Notes under the pieces: model-generated
Seen by the model: the letters and a program-made list of their open reading frames with translations, nothing else
Databases searched by the model: none
Told to the model about the DNA's origin: nothing
In this document: positions 1 through 8,271 of the stretch, one piece after another
Layout of the letters: each line of letters opens with the position of its first letter
Position numbering within the stretch: position 1 is the stretch's first letter
Source of the DNA: JBBRZM01 sp963813635
GTDB lineage: Bacteria > Actinomycetota > Acidimicrobiia > IMCC26256 > JBBRZM01
NCBI GenBank assembly: GCA_963813635.1
Contig: CAWEZO010000011.1
Location: 372,001 to 436,000, forward strand
Reading direction: 5' to 3'
Length of the DNA stretch: 64,000 nt
Made by a program: the position numbers and the translations under genes

Positions 1-554
1 TACGGCGATCTCGAAGTGCGCGGCCTGCGTGCAGTGCCAATAGAACCCGCAGGGATCGAAGCCGCGCACGTGCGCTCGCGCGGCCACCTCGAGGGTCCGG
101 TCGCGGCCGAGGAGTTCGTCCAGACCGTCGAGTACGACCCCGAGTTGCGCCGCTGGTATGTGCGCTTCGGTTGCGACGGCCGCGACGCGACGACCATTTA
201 CTTCGATCTGCACGAACGCACGCTGCGCTACGAGGTGTACTTCCTGCCCGACCCGCCGCCGGCCGCTGCAGCCCCTCAACCAGCGGCCGGCGGGCCGGAT
301 GCCGGCGCCGGCCGGTTGGAGCTCTACCGGTATCTCCTGCGGCGTAACCACTCGATGTACGGCGCGCGGTTCTCGCTCGGGCCCGACGGTGACATCTACC
401 TCGTCGGGCGCGTCGCGCTCGAGCACCTCGACGAGAACGAGCTCGACCGCATCATCGGCGTGCTGTACGAGCTCGTCGAGACCTGGTTCCAGCCCATCGT
501 CGCCCTCGCGTACGGCAAGCGGTCCCTCGCGCGCCGAAGGAGTCCCCGACTTGA
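1..554 (+). CDS. YbjN-domain protein, 5' truncated by the window edge
   Basis: The reading frame is open from base 1, so the N-terminus lies outside the window. The visible part (about 175 residues) has the alpha/beta pattern of the YbjN / type III secretion chaperone-like fold, with a Pro/Ala-rich linker near base 260 and a second half containing LYRYLLRRNHSMYGARFSL and a DGDIYLVGRV strand. The molecular function of these proteins is unknown. The unshifted frame runs to 717 across a palindrome and a long hairpin, which is implausible. A single-base shift near 525 would end the protein at 554 (or 577 in the third frame), and 554 is my preferred end. The family assignment is moderate. Confidence 0.5.
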
Positions 555-568
555 CCTACACGTCAAGT
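549..568. repeat. Perfect 7-bp inverted repeat ACTTGAC-N6-GTCAAGT
   Basis: The arms are ACTTGAC (549-555) and GTCAAGT (562-568), separated by six bases. The element lies at the likely 3' end of the YbjN-like gene, without a T-run, so it looks more like a dimeric regulator's operator than a terminator. TTGACC inside it could also serve as a -35 box for a downstream transcript. No regulator can be assigned from the sequence. Confidence 0.45.
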
Positions 569-587
569 TGTGTCTAAATGTCTCTGA

Positions 588-605
588 GGGCACCGACGGG
601 TGCCC
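588..605 (+). terminator. Short GC hairpin downstream of the YbjN-like gene
   Basis: GGGCACC (588-594) pairs with GGTGCCC (599-605) around a four-base loop. It lies just after the probable end of the first gene and before a larger hairpin. There is no U-tract, so intrinsic termination is uncertain. It may only stabilise the 3' end. Confidence 0.35.
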
Positions 606-612
606 GAGCATG

Positions 613-686
613 GAAGGCCCGGGGAGCGCAGCGGGCCGTCTCGTTCGGGGAAGTGCGAGACGGCCTCAGGCACTCCTCGGGCCTTC
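613..686. repeat. Nested long hairpin in the gap before proC
   Basis: An outer 14-bp stem (613-626 with 673-686, one G-T pair) encloses a perfect 10-bp inner stem, GGCCGTCTCG (634-643) with CGAGACGGCC (656-665), and a 12-base loop. It could be a strong bidirectional terminator, a palindromic intergenic repeat or a small structured RNA. No coding explanation is convincing here. Confidence 0.5.
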
Positions 687-738
687 TCGCGCCCGAACAG
701 CGTCGGTCGGGGTGTGAGCAGCAATTACCCTTCCGGGC

Positions 739-1547
739 GTGACGACGCTTGCGCTGCTCGGCGGCGGACGAATGGGCGAGGCCCTCCTCGCCGGCCTCCT
801 CGACGCCGACTGGGACGCGGAAGGCATCGCCGTCGCGGAGGTCGACCCCGAGCGCCGGCGCCTCCTCGAGGAGCGCTATCCGAAAGTGCGGGTCGTGCCC
901 AGCCCGGCCTGGGCCGTCGCCGACTCCGAGGTCGTCGTGCTCGCGCTCAAAGCCGATGACGTCACGAGCGCCCTGGCGTCGTGCTCCGAGACGCTGCCGG
1001 CCACCGCCCTCGTGCTCTCGATTGCCGCAGGCGTGCCGATCGCCACCCTCGAGGCAGCTGCGCCCGACCGGCCCGTCGTGCGGGCGATGCCCAATACCCC
1101 GGCGCTGGTGCGCAAGGGCGCAGCCGCTATCGCGCCCGGGCGCCACGCAACCGACGCCCACCTCGCGCTCGCGGAGGCAGTGCTCGGCGCGGTCGGGCTC
1201 GTCGTGCAGGTGCCCGAGAAGCTGCTCGACGCCGTCACTGGCCTGTCCGGCTCCGGCCCCGCCTATGTGTTCCTCGTCGCCGAAGCACTCACCGAAGGGG
1301 GGGTGCTGGTCGGGCTCCCGCGCGAAACCGCCGCCGCGCTCGTTCATCAGACACTGCTCGGCGCGGCTTCACTGCTCGTTGACGGCGAGGAAGGTCCCGA
1401 GATGCTGCGCGGCTGGCGGTGACGTCGCCGGGTGGTACCACGGCGGCCGGCCTCCAGGCGCTCGAGGCGCACGGCGTGCGCGCCGCGTTCCTCGAAGCGG
1501 TGCAGGCGGCGACACTGCGTTCGCGGGAGCTCGGACGGGGCGAATGA
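739..1547 (+). CDS. proC: Pyrroline-5-carboxylate reductase (one frameshift)
   Basis: This enzyme catalyses the last step of proline synthesis, NAD(P)H-dependent reduction of pyrroline-5-carboxylate, in the cytoplasm. The N-terminal Rossmann motif LLGGGRMGEALLAGLL is at about residues 5-20, and the family signature MPNTPALVRKGAAAI is near residue 117. The C-terminal dimerisation domain contains GLSGSGPAYVFL. The frame starting at GTG 739 breaks near 1410. The conserved ending (VTSPGGTTAAGLQALE and onward) continues in the next frame to TGA 1545-1547, giving about 269 residues, the normal family length. A one-base insertion is the simplest explanation. Its stop overlaps the next small ORF (ATGA). 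Confidence 0.9.
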
Positions 1548-1708
1548 GACGTCCGAAGTCGCGCCGGCCCCGCAAGCTTCCCGACCCGCAAGCGCTCCGC
1601 GAGCGCGAACGGCTGCTCACCCCACCGTCCCGCAAGAAGGACAAGCCCCGTGAACGGCTGAAGTCGTCGCACGTCACGGGCGCGAGCAGAATGGACGCGA
1701 AGAGGTGA
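1544..1708 (+). CDS. Small basic protein of unknown function (54 aa)
   Basis: A 54-codon ORF begins at the ATG that overlaps the proC stop codon (ATGA), which suggests translational coupling. The product is very rich in Arg, Lys and Pro (it starts MRRPKSRRPRKLPDP), with no membrane segment or recognisable domain. Its stop overlaps the candidate GTG start of the next gene (GTGA). The tight packing on both sides is the main argument that it is real. Low complexity is the main argument against. Confidence 0.4.
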   Translation: MRRPKSRRPRKLPDPQALRERERLLTPPSRKKDKPRERLKSSHVTGASRMDAKR

Positions 1709-2582
1709 GCAACGTGGCTCGGCGTGTCGCGGCTGGGCGAGACGCGTGTGCTGCTCGGCCTCGATCCGTTCGACGGGCTAACTCCCGATGGTGTCTACGA
1801 AGCACTTGACGCGATGTGGGGCTGGGACCACTCGTCGACGAGATCGTCGATCGATCCCGATCGCACCGTCGAGGCCGCGGTCGAGCGCGTTCACGCGTAT
1901 CGCCGATGTTGCGCGCGGAGGTGGTCGTCTCCGCTCGGCAACCGGTCGACCCGCGTCGATGCTGTCGTTCTACCAGCGCATTGCGCGCACGGCGCGTGAC
2001 GAGGGCGCGCAGATCTTGACATCCGACGACGTCGGCCACTTCACCGCCGCCGGTCGAAGCCACCGGCGGCTGTGGTGGCTCGACGGCGTCGCCGTGATCA
2101 CCGACGGCAACGACATCGTGGCCGACGACGCGCTACAAGCCGGTGACGAGATGCTGTTCGCGGTTGGCCGCGCCGAGCTGGTGGTCGCGGACCGGGGCTT
2201 CGCCGGTCACGCCCTCCGCGACGGCTATGACGTGGTCGCGTTCGCCGACCTCGACGCCGTCGCGCTCGGTGTCGCCGCCTGGCGCGGGCTCCCCGTGAGT
2301 CTGGTGCCCATCGGTGAGGGGAAGCCCCCCGGCGGCTACGAGCTGCTCGCCGATCTCGCCCTCGACACTTCGTTCGCGGCGAGCCTCAGCGGAGTGCCGC
2401 TCCGCTTGCCGGCGCTGTTCAACGCGCTCGACCCGGATCGTGAGCATCCCTCGAGCACGGGTCGAGACGCACGCGCGCCGGGCGAACCCGGACGCGTTCC
2501 CGAGGCCCCCGCGCCCGCTGCACCGGAGGGCCGGCCGGCACCGATCGCGGATGCAATCGAACACGAATCCTCATCGGGCTGA
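1705..2582 (+). CDS. Conserved hypothetical protein, possible phosphatase (frameshifted)
   Basis: The product is about 290 residues when reconstructed. The N-terminal part (VLLGLDPFDGLTPDGVYEAL) is read in frame 2 from GTG 1724. The middle crosses at least two frame changes between about 1820 and 1930. The remainder (GRPASMLSFYQRIARTA, then WWLDGVAVITDGNDIVAD, then GEGKPPGGYELL) is continuous to 2582. I recall similar actinobacterial proteins being annotated loosely as phosphatases, but I cannot name catalytic residues, so the function is tentative. GTG 1705 overlaps the preceding stop. The Pro/Ala-rich tail after about 2430 may be unstructured. Confidence 0.5.
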
Positions 2583-2599
2583 CGCAACAAAGGTCACGG

Positions 2600-2628
2600 T
2601 AGACAACAGGAGCCTCCGGGCGTATCCT
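2600..2628 (+). promoter_or_regulatory. Candidate promoter for the BldC-like gene
   Basis: TAGACA (2600-2605) and TATCCT (2623-2628) are separated by 17 bases, matching housekeeping sigma-70-type spacing. The predicted start near 2635 leaves a short leader before the ATG at 2662. The same TATCCT -10 recurs before rex and before tRNA-Thr. Confidence 0.55.
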
Positions 2629-2661
2629 CCTTCGTGCGGGTCGGAGGAAGGGTGTGACCGC

Positions 2662-2856
2662 ATGGCGCAATCCTTCGCAAAGGCGCGCTTCCTGACGGTT
2701 CAGGAGGTGGCAGCGCTGTTGCGGGTGTCCTCAATGACGGTCTATCGCCTGATCAAGGCGGGAGACCTTCCGGCGGTGCGCGTCGGGCGCTCGTTTCGAG
2801 TGCGCGACGTCGACGTCGACGCCTATCTCGGATCCCGCTACACGCAGGCGGGATAG
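2662..2856 (+). CDS. BldC-like MerR-type helix-turn-helix DNA-binding protein
   Basis: This 64-residue protein is little more than one winged helix-turn-helix. ARFLTVQEVAALLRVSSMTVYRLIKAG (residues 8-34, given here in part) is the excisionase/HTH_17 signature, followed by the wing VRVGRSFRVRDVDVDAYL. It matches BldC of Streptomyces in size and layout. BldC is a developmental regulator that binds direct repeats cooperatively. Automatic pipelines often call such proteins excisionases, but no phage genes are nearby. ATG 2662 follows a GGAAGG-like ribosome site. I chose this start over the upstream open frame because the HTH begins here and a promoter precedes it. Confidence 0.8.
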   Translation: MAQSFAKARFLTVQEVAALLRVSSMTVYRLIKAGDLPAVRVGRSFRVRDVDVDAYLGSRYTQAG

Positions 2857-2939
2857 GCGCGGTCGAAGCCCCGACGCAAGCGGTCTGCATCACGAGCGAT
2901 ACGTTGACGGCTCGCCCCCGAACGTGAGCCCGGAGCATC

Positions 2940-3791
2940 GTGGCGGTTCGACCATTCGTCTCGTTCCTCAGTGACTACGGCCTCGCCGACGAGTTCGTCG
3001 GCGTGTGCAAGTCGGTGATGCTCGGCCTCGCGCCCGATCTGCAGATCATCGACGTCACCCACGAGATTCCGGCCCACGACGTTCGCGCCGGCGCGCTCGC
3101 GCTGAGCCGCGCCGTCCAGTATCTGCCCGAGCACGGGATCGTGCTCGCGGTCGTCGATCCGGGTGTCGGAACCGAACGGCGGCTGCTCGCCGTCGAGGTG
3201 GAGCAGGCGGTGTTTCTCGGGCCCGATAACGGGTTGCTCGCACCGGCAGTTGCGATGCTCGGGGGCGCGCAACGGGTTGTTGCCATCACGAGCTCGGAGC
3301 ACCGGATCCCGGCGCCCGGCGCCACGTTCGCGGGACGAGACGTGCTCGCACCGGCCGCCGGGCATCTCGCGTCGGGCGTGCCGATGGTGTCTCTCGGCGA
3401 AGAAGTCCACCCGTCCTCGTTGATGCCGGGCATGGTCTCACTGCCGCAATCCGATCCTGACGGTTCCATCGCCGGCGAGGTCTGGTGGGTCGATCACTTC
3501 GGCAACTGTCAGCTCAACATCGATCCGGTCGAGCTCGTCGCGTTGGGTGCAGCCCCCGGTCAATCGATCGAAGTGCGAACGCACGACACGACGCGCAGCG
3601 CACGCTGGGTCGAGGCCTACGCGGATGCCAAGCCGTCGGAGCTGGTGCTGGTCGTCGATTCGTATGGCCTGGCATCGCTCGCCCTCGATCGCGAGTCGGC
3701 GGCGGCAGCGTTGCAGCTGAAGGCGGGCTCGGCGGTCACGGTGTCGGGCCCGCGAGTCGCGGCGCCCTCGGCACGGGAGCAGACGGAATGA
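2940..3791 (+). CDS. S-adenosyl-L-methionine hydrolase (adenosine-forming), DUF62 family
   Basis: The protein has 283 residues from GTG 2940. Family members hydrolyse S-adenosylmethionine to adenosine and methionine using an activated water; the related fluorinase and chlorinase use halides. Typical features are FLSDYGLADEFVGVCK at the N-terminus (SAM-binding Asp), VVDPGVGT near residue 70, FLGPDNGLL near residue 96 and WVDHFGNCQLNID in the C-terminal domain. Nothing indicates a halogenase, which is a specialised branch. Its stop overlaps the next small ORF (ATGA). Confidence 0.85.
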   Translation: MAVRPFVSFLSDYGLADEFVGVCKSVMLGLAPDLQIIDVTHEIPAHDVRAGALALSRAVQYLPEHGIVLAVVDPGVGTERRLLAVEVEQAVFLGPDNGLLAPAVAMLGGAQRVVAITSSEHRIPAPGATFAGRDVLAPAAGHLASGVPMVSLGEEVHPSSLMPGMVSLPQSDPDGSIAGEVWWVDHFGNCQLNIDPVELVALGAAPGQSIEVRTHDTTRSARWVEAYADAKPSELVLVVDSYGLASLALDRESAAAALQLKAGSAVTVSGPRVAAPSAREQTE

Positions 3792-3880
3792 GGCCGGGCA
3801 CCACGATCGCGATCGCCGTCCTGCTCGTGCTCATCCTCGGCGCGGCGTTCTTGCAATTCGTGCTGAAGGTGGGCCCGTAA
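3788..3880 (+). CDS. 30-residue single-pass membrane peptide
   Basis: This short ORF starts at the ATG overlapping the DUF62 stop (ATGA) and encodes MRPGTTIAIAVLLVLILGAA plus ten more residues. It is essentially one hydrophobic helix with a basic N-terminus. It lies below the length used by most gene callers. Translational coupling and the clean transmembrane profile support it, and an inverted repeat follows 14 bases after its stop. No function can be assigned. Confidence 0.45.
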   Translation: MRPGTTIAIAVLLVLILGAAFLQFVLKVGP

Positions 3881-3894
3881 CGAGTCCGGGGCGC

Positions 3895-3948
3895 CCGGCG
3901 TTTGTGCAGCAGTGGCCCCCAGAGGTACCCGAATTGCACAAACGCCGG
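3895..3948. repeat. Long palindrome between convergent genes
   Basis: Perfect 14-bp arms CCGGCGTTTGTGCA (3895-3908) and TGCACAAACGCCGG (3935-3948) flank a 26-base loop. It separates the plus-strand DUF62 unit from the minus-strand CAP gene ending at 3950, so a bidirectional terminator is likely. Its layout (arm, AGCAG, GC-rich centre, TTGC, arm) resembles the palindrome at 14351-14401. Confidence 0.6.
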
Positions 3949-3949
3949 C

Positions 3950-4565
3950 TCAGCTCGGGTCGAGACCCCGGAGCCTGGCGATGGTCGCCACGAGCTCAGG
4001 CGCGGCCTGAGGTGGCGGTGGTGGCAGCGGCGCCGGCGCGGCGTGCCAAGGTGCTGCAGTCGCTGCCTGGTGCGCCGACGAAGACGGGGTTCCGGCCGCA
4101 GAAGCGGACGTGCTTGGGGCGGGCTGGGAGGCTAGTTCCATGAACACTTCCGAGACGAAGATCGTCCCGTTGATGCTCACTACGCCCACACCCACGTACC
4201 GGAACCCCGGATCCATGAGATTTCTGTAGTGCTCGGGTGAATGAACGAGTGCCGTGTGGATCGCGTCCACGCTCGGCCCCGTGCCCACGTTCTCTCCGAG
4301 GCGACGCCAATCGGCGCTCACGCCGTCCGAGAGATGCGAATGAGAGATGTGATGTGCGTCGGCCATCGTTTGGGCCCATGCCCGCGCCTTTCGCGGTGAG
4401 CATCCCGTCCACCTCGAGCGGCGGACGCCCCTGGGTGGCCCGGAGGCTGTTGGTCCGGGCGACGAAGTCGGCCTCGGGACCGGGATCGGTCGCTGCAGCG
4501 GTCGAAACCGGCACGAGCATGGTCGCGGCGAGGGCCACCAGTGCCACCAGCGCGATTCGTCGCAT
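3950..4565 (-). CDS. Secreted CAP-domain protein (one frameshift)
   Basis: Starting at ATG 4565, the N-terminus MRRIALVALVALAATMLVP is a clear signal peptide ending near ATAAAT. The CAP/SCP domain follows: FVARTNSLRATQGRPPLEVD, then (after a one-base insertion near 4386) ARAWAQTMADAHHISHSHL, LGENVGTGPSVDAIH and VHSPEHYRNLMDPGFRYVGV. These are the YkwD-like bacterial CAP hallmarks, including the His, Glu and His positions of the cavity. The C-terminal 55 residues are Pro/Ala/Ser-rich and probably disordered. The role of bacterial CAP proteins is largely unknown. Confidence 0.8.
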
Positions 4566-4700
4566 TCGCCCGCTCCTGCATCGCATTGCCCCTCGCTCCC
4601 CACGCTGCGGGGAACCTCGAAGAAAGGATCGGCCGTGGGATCTCACTCCTTGAGGCGTTCAGCCACAAAGAGTGATATTTCGGGTCCCGGAGCAGGACCG

Positions 4701-6026
4701 ATGCGCCGTCGCTACGATCCCGACGTGCTCGTGCCGGCCACCGACGCCGAGGTCATCGCCGACGCGGACGTCGTCGTCGCCGGCGGAGGGCCGGCGGGGC
4801 TCGGCGCCGCGATCGCAGCCGCCCGACTGGGTGCTCGGGTCGTGCTCTGCGAGCGGTACGGATTCCTCGGCGGCAACTTCACCGTCGCGGCGGTCGGCAC
4901 GATCTGCGGGCTCTACATCGCGGAGGGCGACGGGTTCGACTTCGTCGTGGGCGGCATCGCGAAGGAGTTCGCACAAGCGCTCGCCGGCGCCGCCGGTGGG
5001 ATCGGGCCGGTGCCGTTCAAGGAGACCGCGGTGTTCCTGTACGCGCCGTGGGCGGCGAAGCGTCTTGCCGACCAGCTCGTGAGCTCCGAGGAGACACTCG
5101 ACGTCTTGCTCCACGCGCTCGTCGCCGGTGTCGTTGTCGACGACGGCGACGTGCGCGGGCTCGTGCTCGCGACGAAACGCGGACCGCAAGTCGTGCAGGG
5201 CAAGGTCTTCGTCGACTGCACGGGCGATGCCGACGTGGCCACGTTCGCCGGCGTGCCGACCGAGCTCGGTCCGCACGGCGCACGCCAGTTCGCGTCGATG
5301 CAGTTCGTCATGCAACACGTCGACTCGGACGCTGCGATCGCGGCCGTGCCCTCGCTCGGCGAGCTGATCGCGCAGCACGGCGGGCACCTCTCGCGCGACT
5401 CGGGAGCGATACTTCCGACGCTGCGTCCCGGTGAGTTCATCGGCGCGATGACGCGGGTCCGTAATCCCGACGGGTCACCCATCGACGTGACCGACGTGCG
5501 GCAGGCAACATGGGGTGAGTTCGAGGGCCGCCGCCTCGCCGAGCAAGCCGCCGCGTTTCTCCGCGACCACGTGCCCGGATTCGGTGATGCGTTTCTCGCG
5601 GACACCGCCACGGCCCTCGGCGTGCGCGAAACCCGCCGGGTCGTCGGCGACTTTGTGCTCAGCGGCGCGGAAGTCGAGGCCGGCGCCCGTTTCGACGACG
5701 GGATCGCGGCGGGCGCCTGGCCGCAGGAGTACCACGTGGACGGACGGTCGACCGAGTACCGCTTCATGCCGGCGGGCCAGTACTACCAGGTGCCCTACCG
5801 GAGCCTGTGCCCACAGGGGCCACGCAATGTGCTGGTGGCCGGTCGGTGCATCTCGGCCGACCACGACGCGTTGGCGTCGACACGCGTGATGGGACCGAGC
5901 CTCGCGCTCGGTCAAGCCGCCGGGAGTGCGGCCGCGCTCGCGGCCCGCGCCGGCGTGGCAGTCTCCGACATCGACATCGCCGAGCTGCAGGCGGTCCTGC
6001 GGCATGAAGGAGCGTTTCTCGGATGA
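4701..6026 (+). CDS. FAD-dependent oxidoreductase
   Basis: The protein has about 441 residues from ATG 4701. The dinucleotide-binding motif VVAGGGPAGLGAAIAAARLG lies at about residues 26-45, followed by the FAD ribose Glu in VVLCERYGFLGGN. The C-terminal motif NVLVAGRCISADHDALASTRV is the second FAD contact of the FAD_oxidored (PF12831-like) family. The substrate is unknown. An upstream in-frame ATG at 4635 would add 22 non-conserved residues, so I prefer 4701. The stop overlaps the start of the next gene (ATGA), suggesting co-translation with the acyl-CoA synthetase. Confidence 0.75.
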   Translation: MRRRYDPDVLVPATDAEVIADADVVVAGGGPAGLGAAIAAARLGARVVLCERYGFLGGNFTVAAVGTICGLYIAEGDGFDFVVGGIAKEFAQALAGAAGGIGPVPFKETAVFLYAPWAAKRLADQLVSSEETLDVLLHALVAGVVVDDGDVRGLVLATKRGPQVVQGKVFVDCTGDADVATFAGVPTELGPHGARQFASMQFVMQHVDSDAAIAAVPSLGELIAQHGGHLSRDSGAILPTLRPGEFIGAMTRVRNPDGSPIDVTDVRQATWGEFEGRRLAEQAAAFLRDHVPGFGDAFLADTATALGVRETRRVVGDFVLSGAEVEAGARFDDGIAAGAWPQEYHVDGRSTEYRFMPAGQYYQVPYRSLCPQGPRNVLVAGRCISADHDALASTRVMGPSLALGQAAGSAAALAARAGVAVSDIDIAELQAVLRHEGAFLG

Positions 6027-7498
6027 ACCTCGCCGACCTGCTGCTGACACCCGCCGCGGCGACGCCGGCCGCGCCGGCGCTGCGAGGTGAGTCGTCTGTT
6101 ACCTATGCCGAGCTCGCCGACCGGTCGGCTCGGCTCGCGGCGCGTCTCGTCGGCGCGGGTATCGCGCCCGGCGACCGCGTAGCTCTCGCCGCTGTCAACG
6201 GCGAACCGTTCGTAGTCGCGTATCTCGCGACGTTGCAGGCCGGCGCGATCGCGGTCCCGTTGAATCCGACGTCGCCGCCGCGCGAGCTTCAGCGCGAGAT
6301 GCGGCCGACCGCACCGAAAGCGATCCTCTGTGACAGTGAGGCTCTGTCGGATGTCGGCTCCGCGGGTGTGGACGCGGTGGTCGTCGGCGCCGGCGGGCAG
6401 GGGCTCGACGACATCGAGCCGATCGCCGCGACCGTCGACCGAGCCGACGACGATGTCGCGGTGCTGCTGTTCACGTCGGGCACAGCCGGACCTCCGAAGG
6501 CCGCCATGCTCACGCACGGCAATCTCGCGGCGAACATCGGTCAGGTGCAAGCGCATCCGGGCCTGGCGATCCGACCGGATGACGTCGGCCTGGGCGCGCT
6601 GCCGTTCTTCCATATCTTCGGGCTCAACGGCGTGCTCGGCCTGGTGCTCGCCGCGGGTGGAAGCCTCGTGCCGATCGCCCAATTCGACGCGGCGGCCACA
6701 CTCGACGTGATTCGCCGCGAGCACGTCACGATCGTCCTGGCCGTGCCGACGATGTACGCGCAGTGGCTCGCCGTCGCCGACGCCCCGCCCGATTCCTTTG
6801 CCTCCGTTCGGCTCGCGGTGTCGGGCGCTGCGCCGCTTCGAGAAGAGGTCGCACGGGGGATGAGCGAACGGTTCGGCGTTTCGGTGTACGAGGGCTACGG
6901 CCTCACGGAGGCATCGCCCATCGTCACGACATCGGCGTTGTTGGACGGCCCGCCCACGCAGGGGTCGATCGGGCCGCCGTTGCCTGGAGTCGACGTGCGG
7001 CTGGTCGATGGAGACGGAGCCGACGTGCTGCCCGGCGACCCGGGCGAGCTCTGGTGTCACGGACCCAACGTGTTCCCGGGCTACTGGGACGATTCCGAAG
7101 CGACCGCGCATGCACTGACGCCCGACGGCTGGCTGCGCACCGGCGACATGGCCGTCTCGGGCGACCGCGGCCAGCTCTCGCTCGTCGACCGGGCCAAGGA
7201 TCTCATCATCGTGTCGGGGTTCAACGTGTTTCCGGCGGAGGTGGAAGCCGTGCTGCGCGCCCACCCCGACGTTTTGGAGGCCGGAGTGATCGGCGAGCCG
7301 AGCGACCGCACCGGCGAGACGATTGTCGCCTACGTGGTGCCCGAACCGGGACGTCTTCCGTCCCCCGAGACGTTGCAGGAGTTCTCGGCCGCCGCTCTTG
7401 CTCGCTACAAGTGCCCCACACGCATCGAGCTGGTCGACGAGCTACCCCGCACGCTGGTCGGGAAGGTGCTCCGCCGCAAGCTGCGCGTGGATGGTTGA
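6023..7498 (+). CDS. Acyl-CoA synthetase / AMP-dependent ligase
   Basis: This 491-residue member of the ANL superfamily activates a carboxylic acid with ATP and transfers it to CoA. It contains the P-loop-like motif LLFTSGTAGPPKAAMLTHG (about residues 148-166), the A5 motif YEGYGLTEASP, the A7/A8 region GWLRTGDMA followed by DLIIVSGFNVFPAEVE, and the C-terminal catalytic lysine in PRTLVGKVLRRKLR. Length and motifs fit long- or medium-chain fatty acyl-CoA ligases, but the exact acid cannot be told. It is coupled to the upstream FAD oxidoreductase by an ATGA overlap. Confidence 0.85.
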   Translation: MNLADLLLTPAAATPAAPALRGESSVTYAELADRSARLAARLVGAGIAPGDRVALAAVNGEPFVVAYLATLQAGAIAVPLNPTSPPRELQREMRPTAPKAILCDSEALSDVGSAGVDAVVVGAGGQGLDDIEPIAATVDRADDDVAVLLFTSGTAGPPKAAMLTHGNLAANIGQVQAHPGLAIRPDDVGLGALPFFHIFGLNGVLGLVLAAGGSLVPIAQFDAAATLDVIRREHVTIVLAVPTMYAQWLAVADAPPDSFASVRLAVSGAAPLREEVARGMSERFGVSVYEGYGLTEASPIVTTSALLDGPPTQGSIGPPLPGVDVRLVDGDGADVLPGDPGELWCHGPNVFPGYWDDSEATAHALTPDGWLRTGDMAVSGDRGQLSLVDRAKDLIIVSGFNVFPAEVEAVLRAHPDVLEAGVIGEPSDRTGETIVAYVVPEPGRLPSPETLQEFSAAALARYKCPTRIELVDELPRTLVGKVLRRKLRVDG

Positions 7499-8191
7499 TG
7501 CGGGCGCCACCGTGACCGCGCGTGGTTCATACGTCGAGACCAGGAATCCCGAGTAGATCACGCTGATCCCTATCGCGAGGCTCAACGCGAACGCCTCGTC
7601 GTGCCCGACGATGCCTTGCACGAGCCCGCCACTCGACAAGACGATCGTGCCCAGCGCGATGAGCGCGTTCGCGCCCGCGAGCCGCGCGCTGCCGGGCGTG
7701 CTCCGATCGCGCGCGAACCGCGCCGCGGAGTAGACCGCGCCGCCGAAGATCACGAGCGCGCCGAGCCCGCTTCCCGCGGCAGCCAGCACACGGGGGAGCA
7801 CGTCGAACACGTCCTTGCCGACCGGGATCGAGTTGCGCGGCACTGCCGTCATCGGCGCGCTGAGCATCACACCGATCGCGAGACCGGTGAAGAGCACCAG
7901 CCCCCACTGCACGCGCCGTCCGGCCTTGGTACCGAACAGGAGATACACGGTGCCGAGCGCCAACCACGGAACGTTCAGCACCGCGCCCAGGAGGTAGAAG
8001 GCTCGGAACGTGCCGTTGTCCCAGCCGGTCGACACGCCGGTGGCGAGCGCGGCGGATGCGAGCGCGAACATCGCGAGTGCGATCGTCCACGCAAGCTCGT
8101 GTGGCTTGCGGCGGCGGAGGTAGCGGACCAGCGTCGCTTCAGCGAACAGTGACGACACCGCGGTCGCGAGGAACGCCAGCCCGGACACCAT
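7442..8191 (-). CDS. Seven-helix integral membrane protein of unknown function
   Basis: The product has 249 residues from ATG 8191. Hydrophobic segments recur about every 30 residues (for example AWTIALAMFALASAALATG, WLALGTVYLLF, WGLVLFTGLAIGVML and ALIALGTIVLSSGG), giving about seven predicted helices and no soluble domain. I recognise no catalytic motif. Its last 19 codons overlap the 3' end of the convergent acyl-CoA synthetase by 57 bases. It is divergent from rex with only 62 bases between its start and the rex promoter, so both could respond to the same operator. Confidence 0.6.
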   Translation of the reverse strand: MVSGLAFLATAVSSLFAEATLVRYLRRRKPHELAWTIALAMFALASAALATGVSTGWDNGTFRAFYLLGAVLNVPWLALGTVYLLFGTKAGRRVQWGLVLFTGLAIGVMLSAPMTAVPRNSIPVGKDVFDVLPRVLAAAGSGLGALVIFGGAVYSAARFARDRSTPGSARLAGANALIALGTIVLSSGGLVQGIVGHDEAFALSLAIGISVIYSGFLVSTYEPRAVTVAPASTIHAQLAAEHLPDQRAG

Positions 8192-8253
8192 GGACTGGTG
8201 AGCGTAACGGTGCCGTGCGTCAGTGCGGCAGCCGCGGCGCCCCCGACCAGACT

Positions 8254-8271
8254 TTGAGAACACGTGCACAA
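8254..8271. promoter_or_regulatory. Predicted Rex operator (ROP)
   Basis: TTGAGAACACGTGCACAA matches the established Rex consensus (TTGTGAAnnnnTTCACAA, often with a CG-rich centre in actinobacteria) at all but two positions of its half-sites, and is nearly palindromic. It overlaps the -35 box of the rex promoter, the right place for autorepression when NADH is low. Confidence 0.75.

Noticed and set aside
2662..2856. Phage excisionase
   Set aside because: The HTH_17 domain is often labelled excisionase, but no integrase or phage gene is nearby and the size and layout match BldC.
2940..3791. Fluorinase or chlorinase of secondary metabolism
   Set aside because: The DUF62 family is mostly SAM hydrolases. 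No biosynthetic cluster surrounds it and no halogenase-specific loop is recognisable.
3895..3948. CRISPR-like repeat
   Set aside because: Only one palindrome, no direct-repeat array, no spacers and no cas genes.
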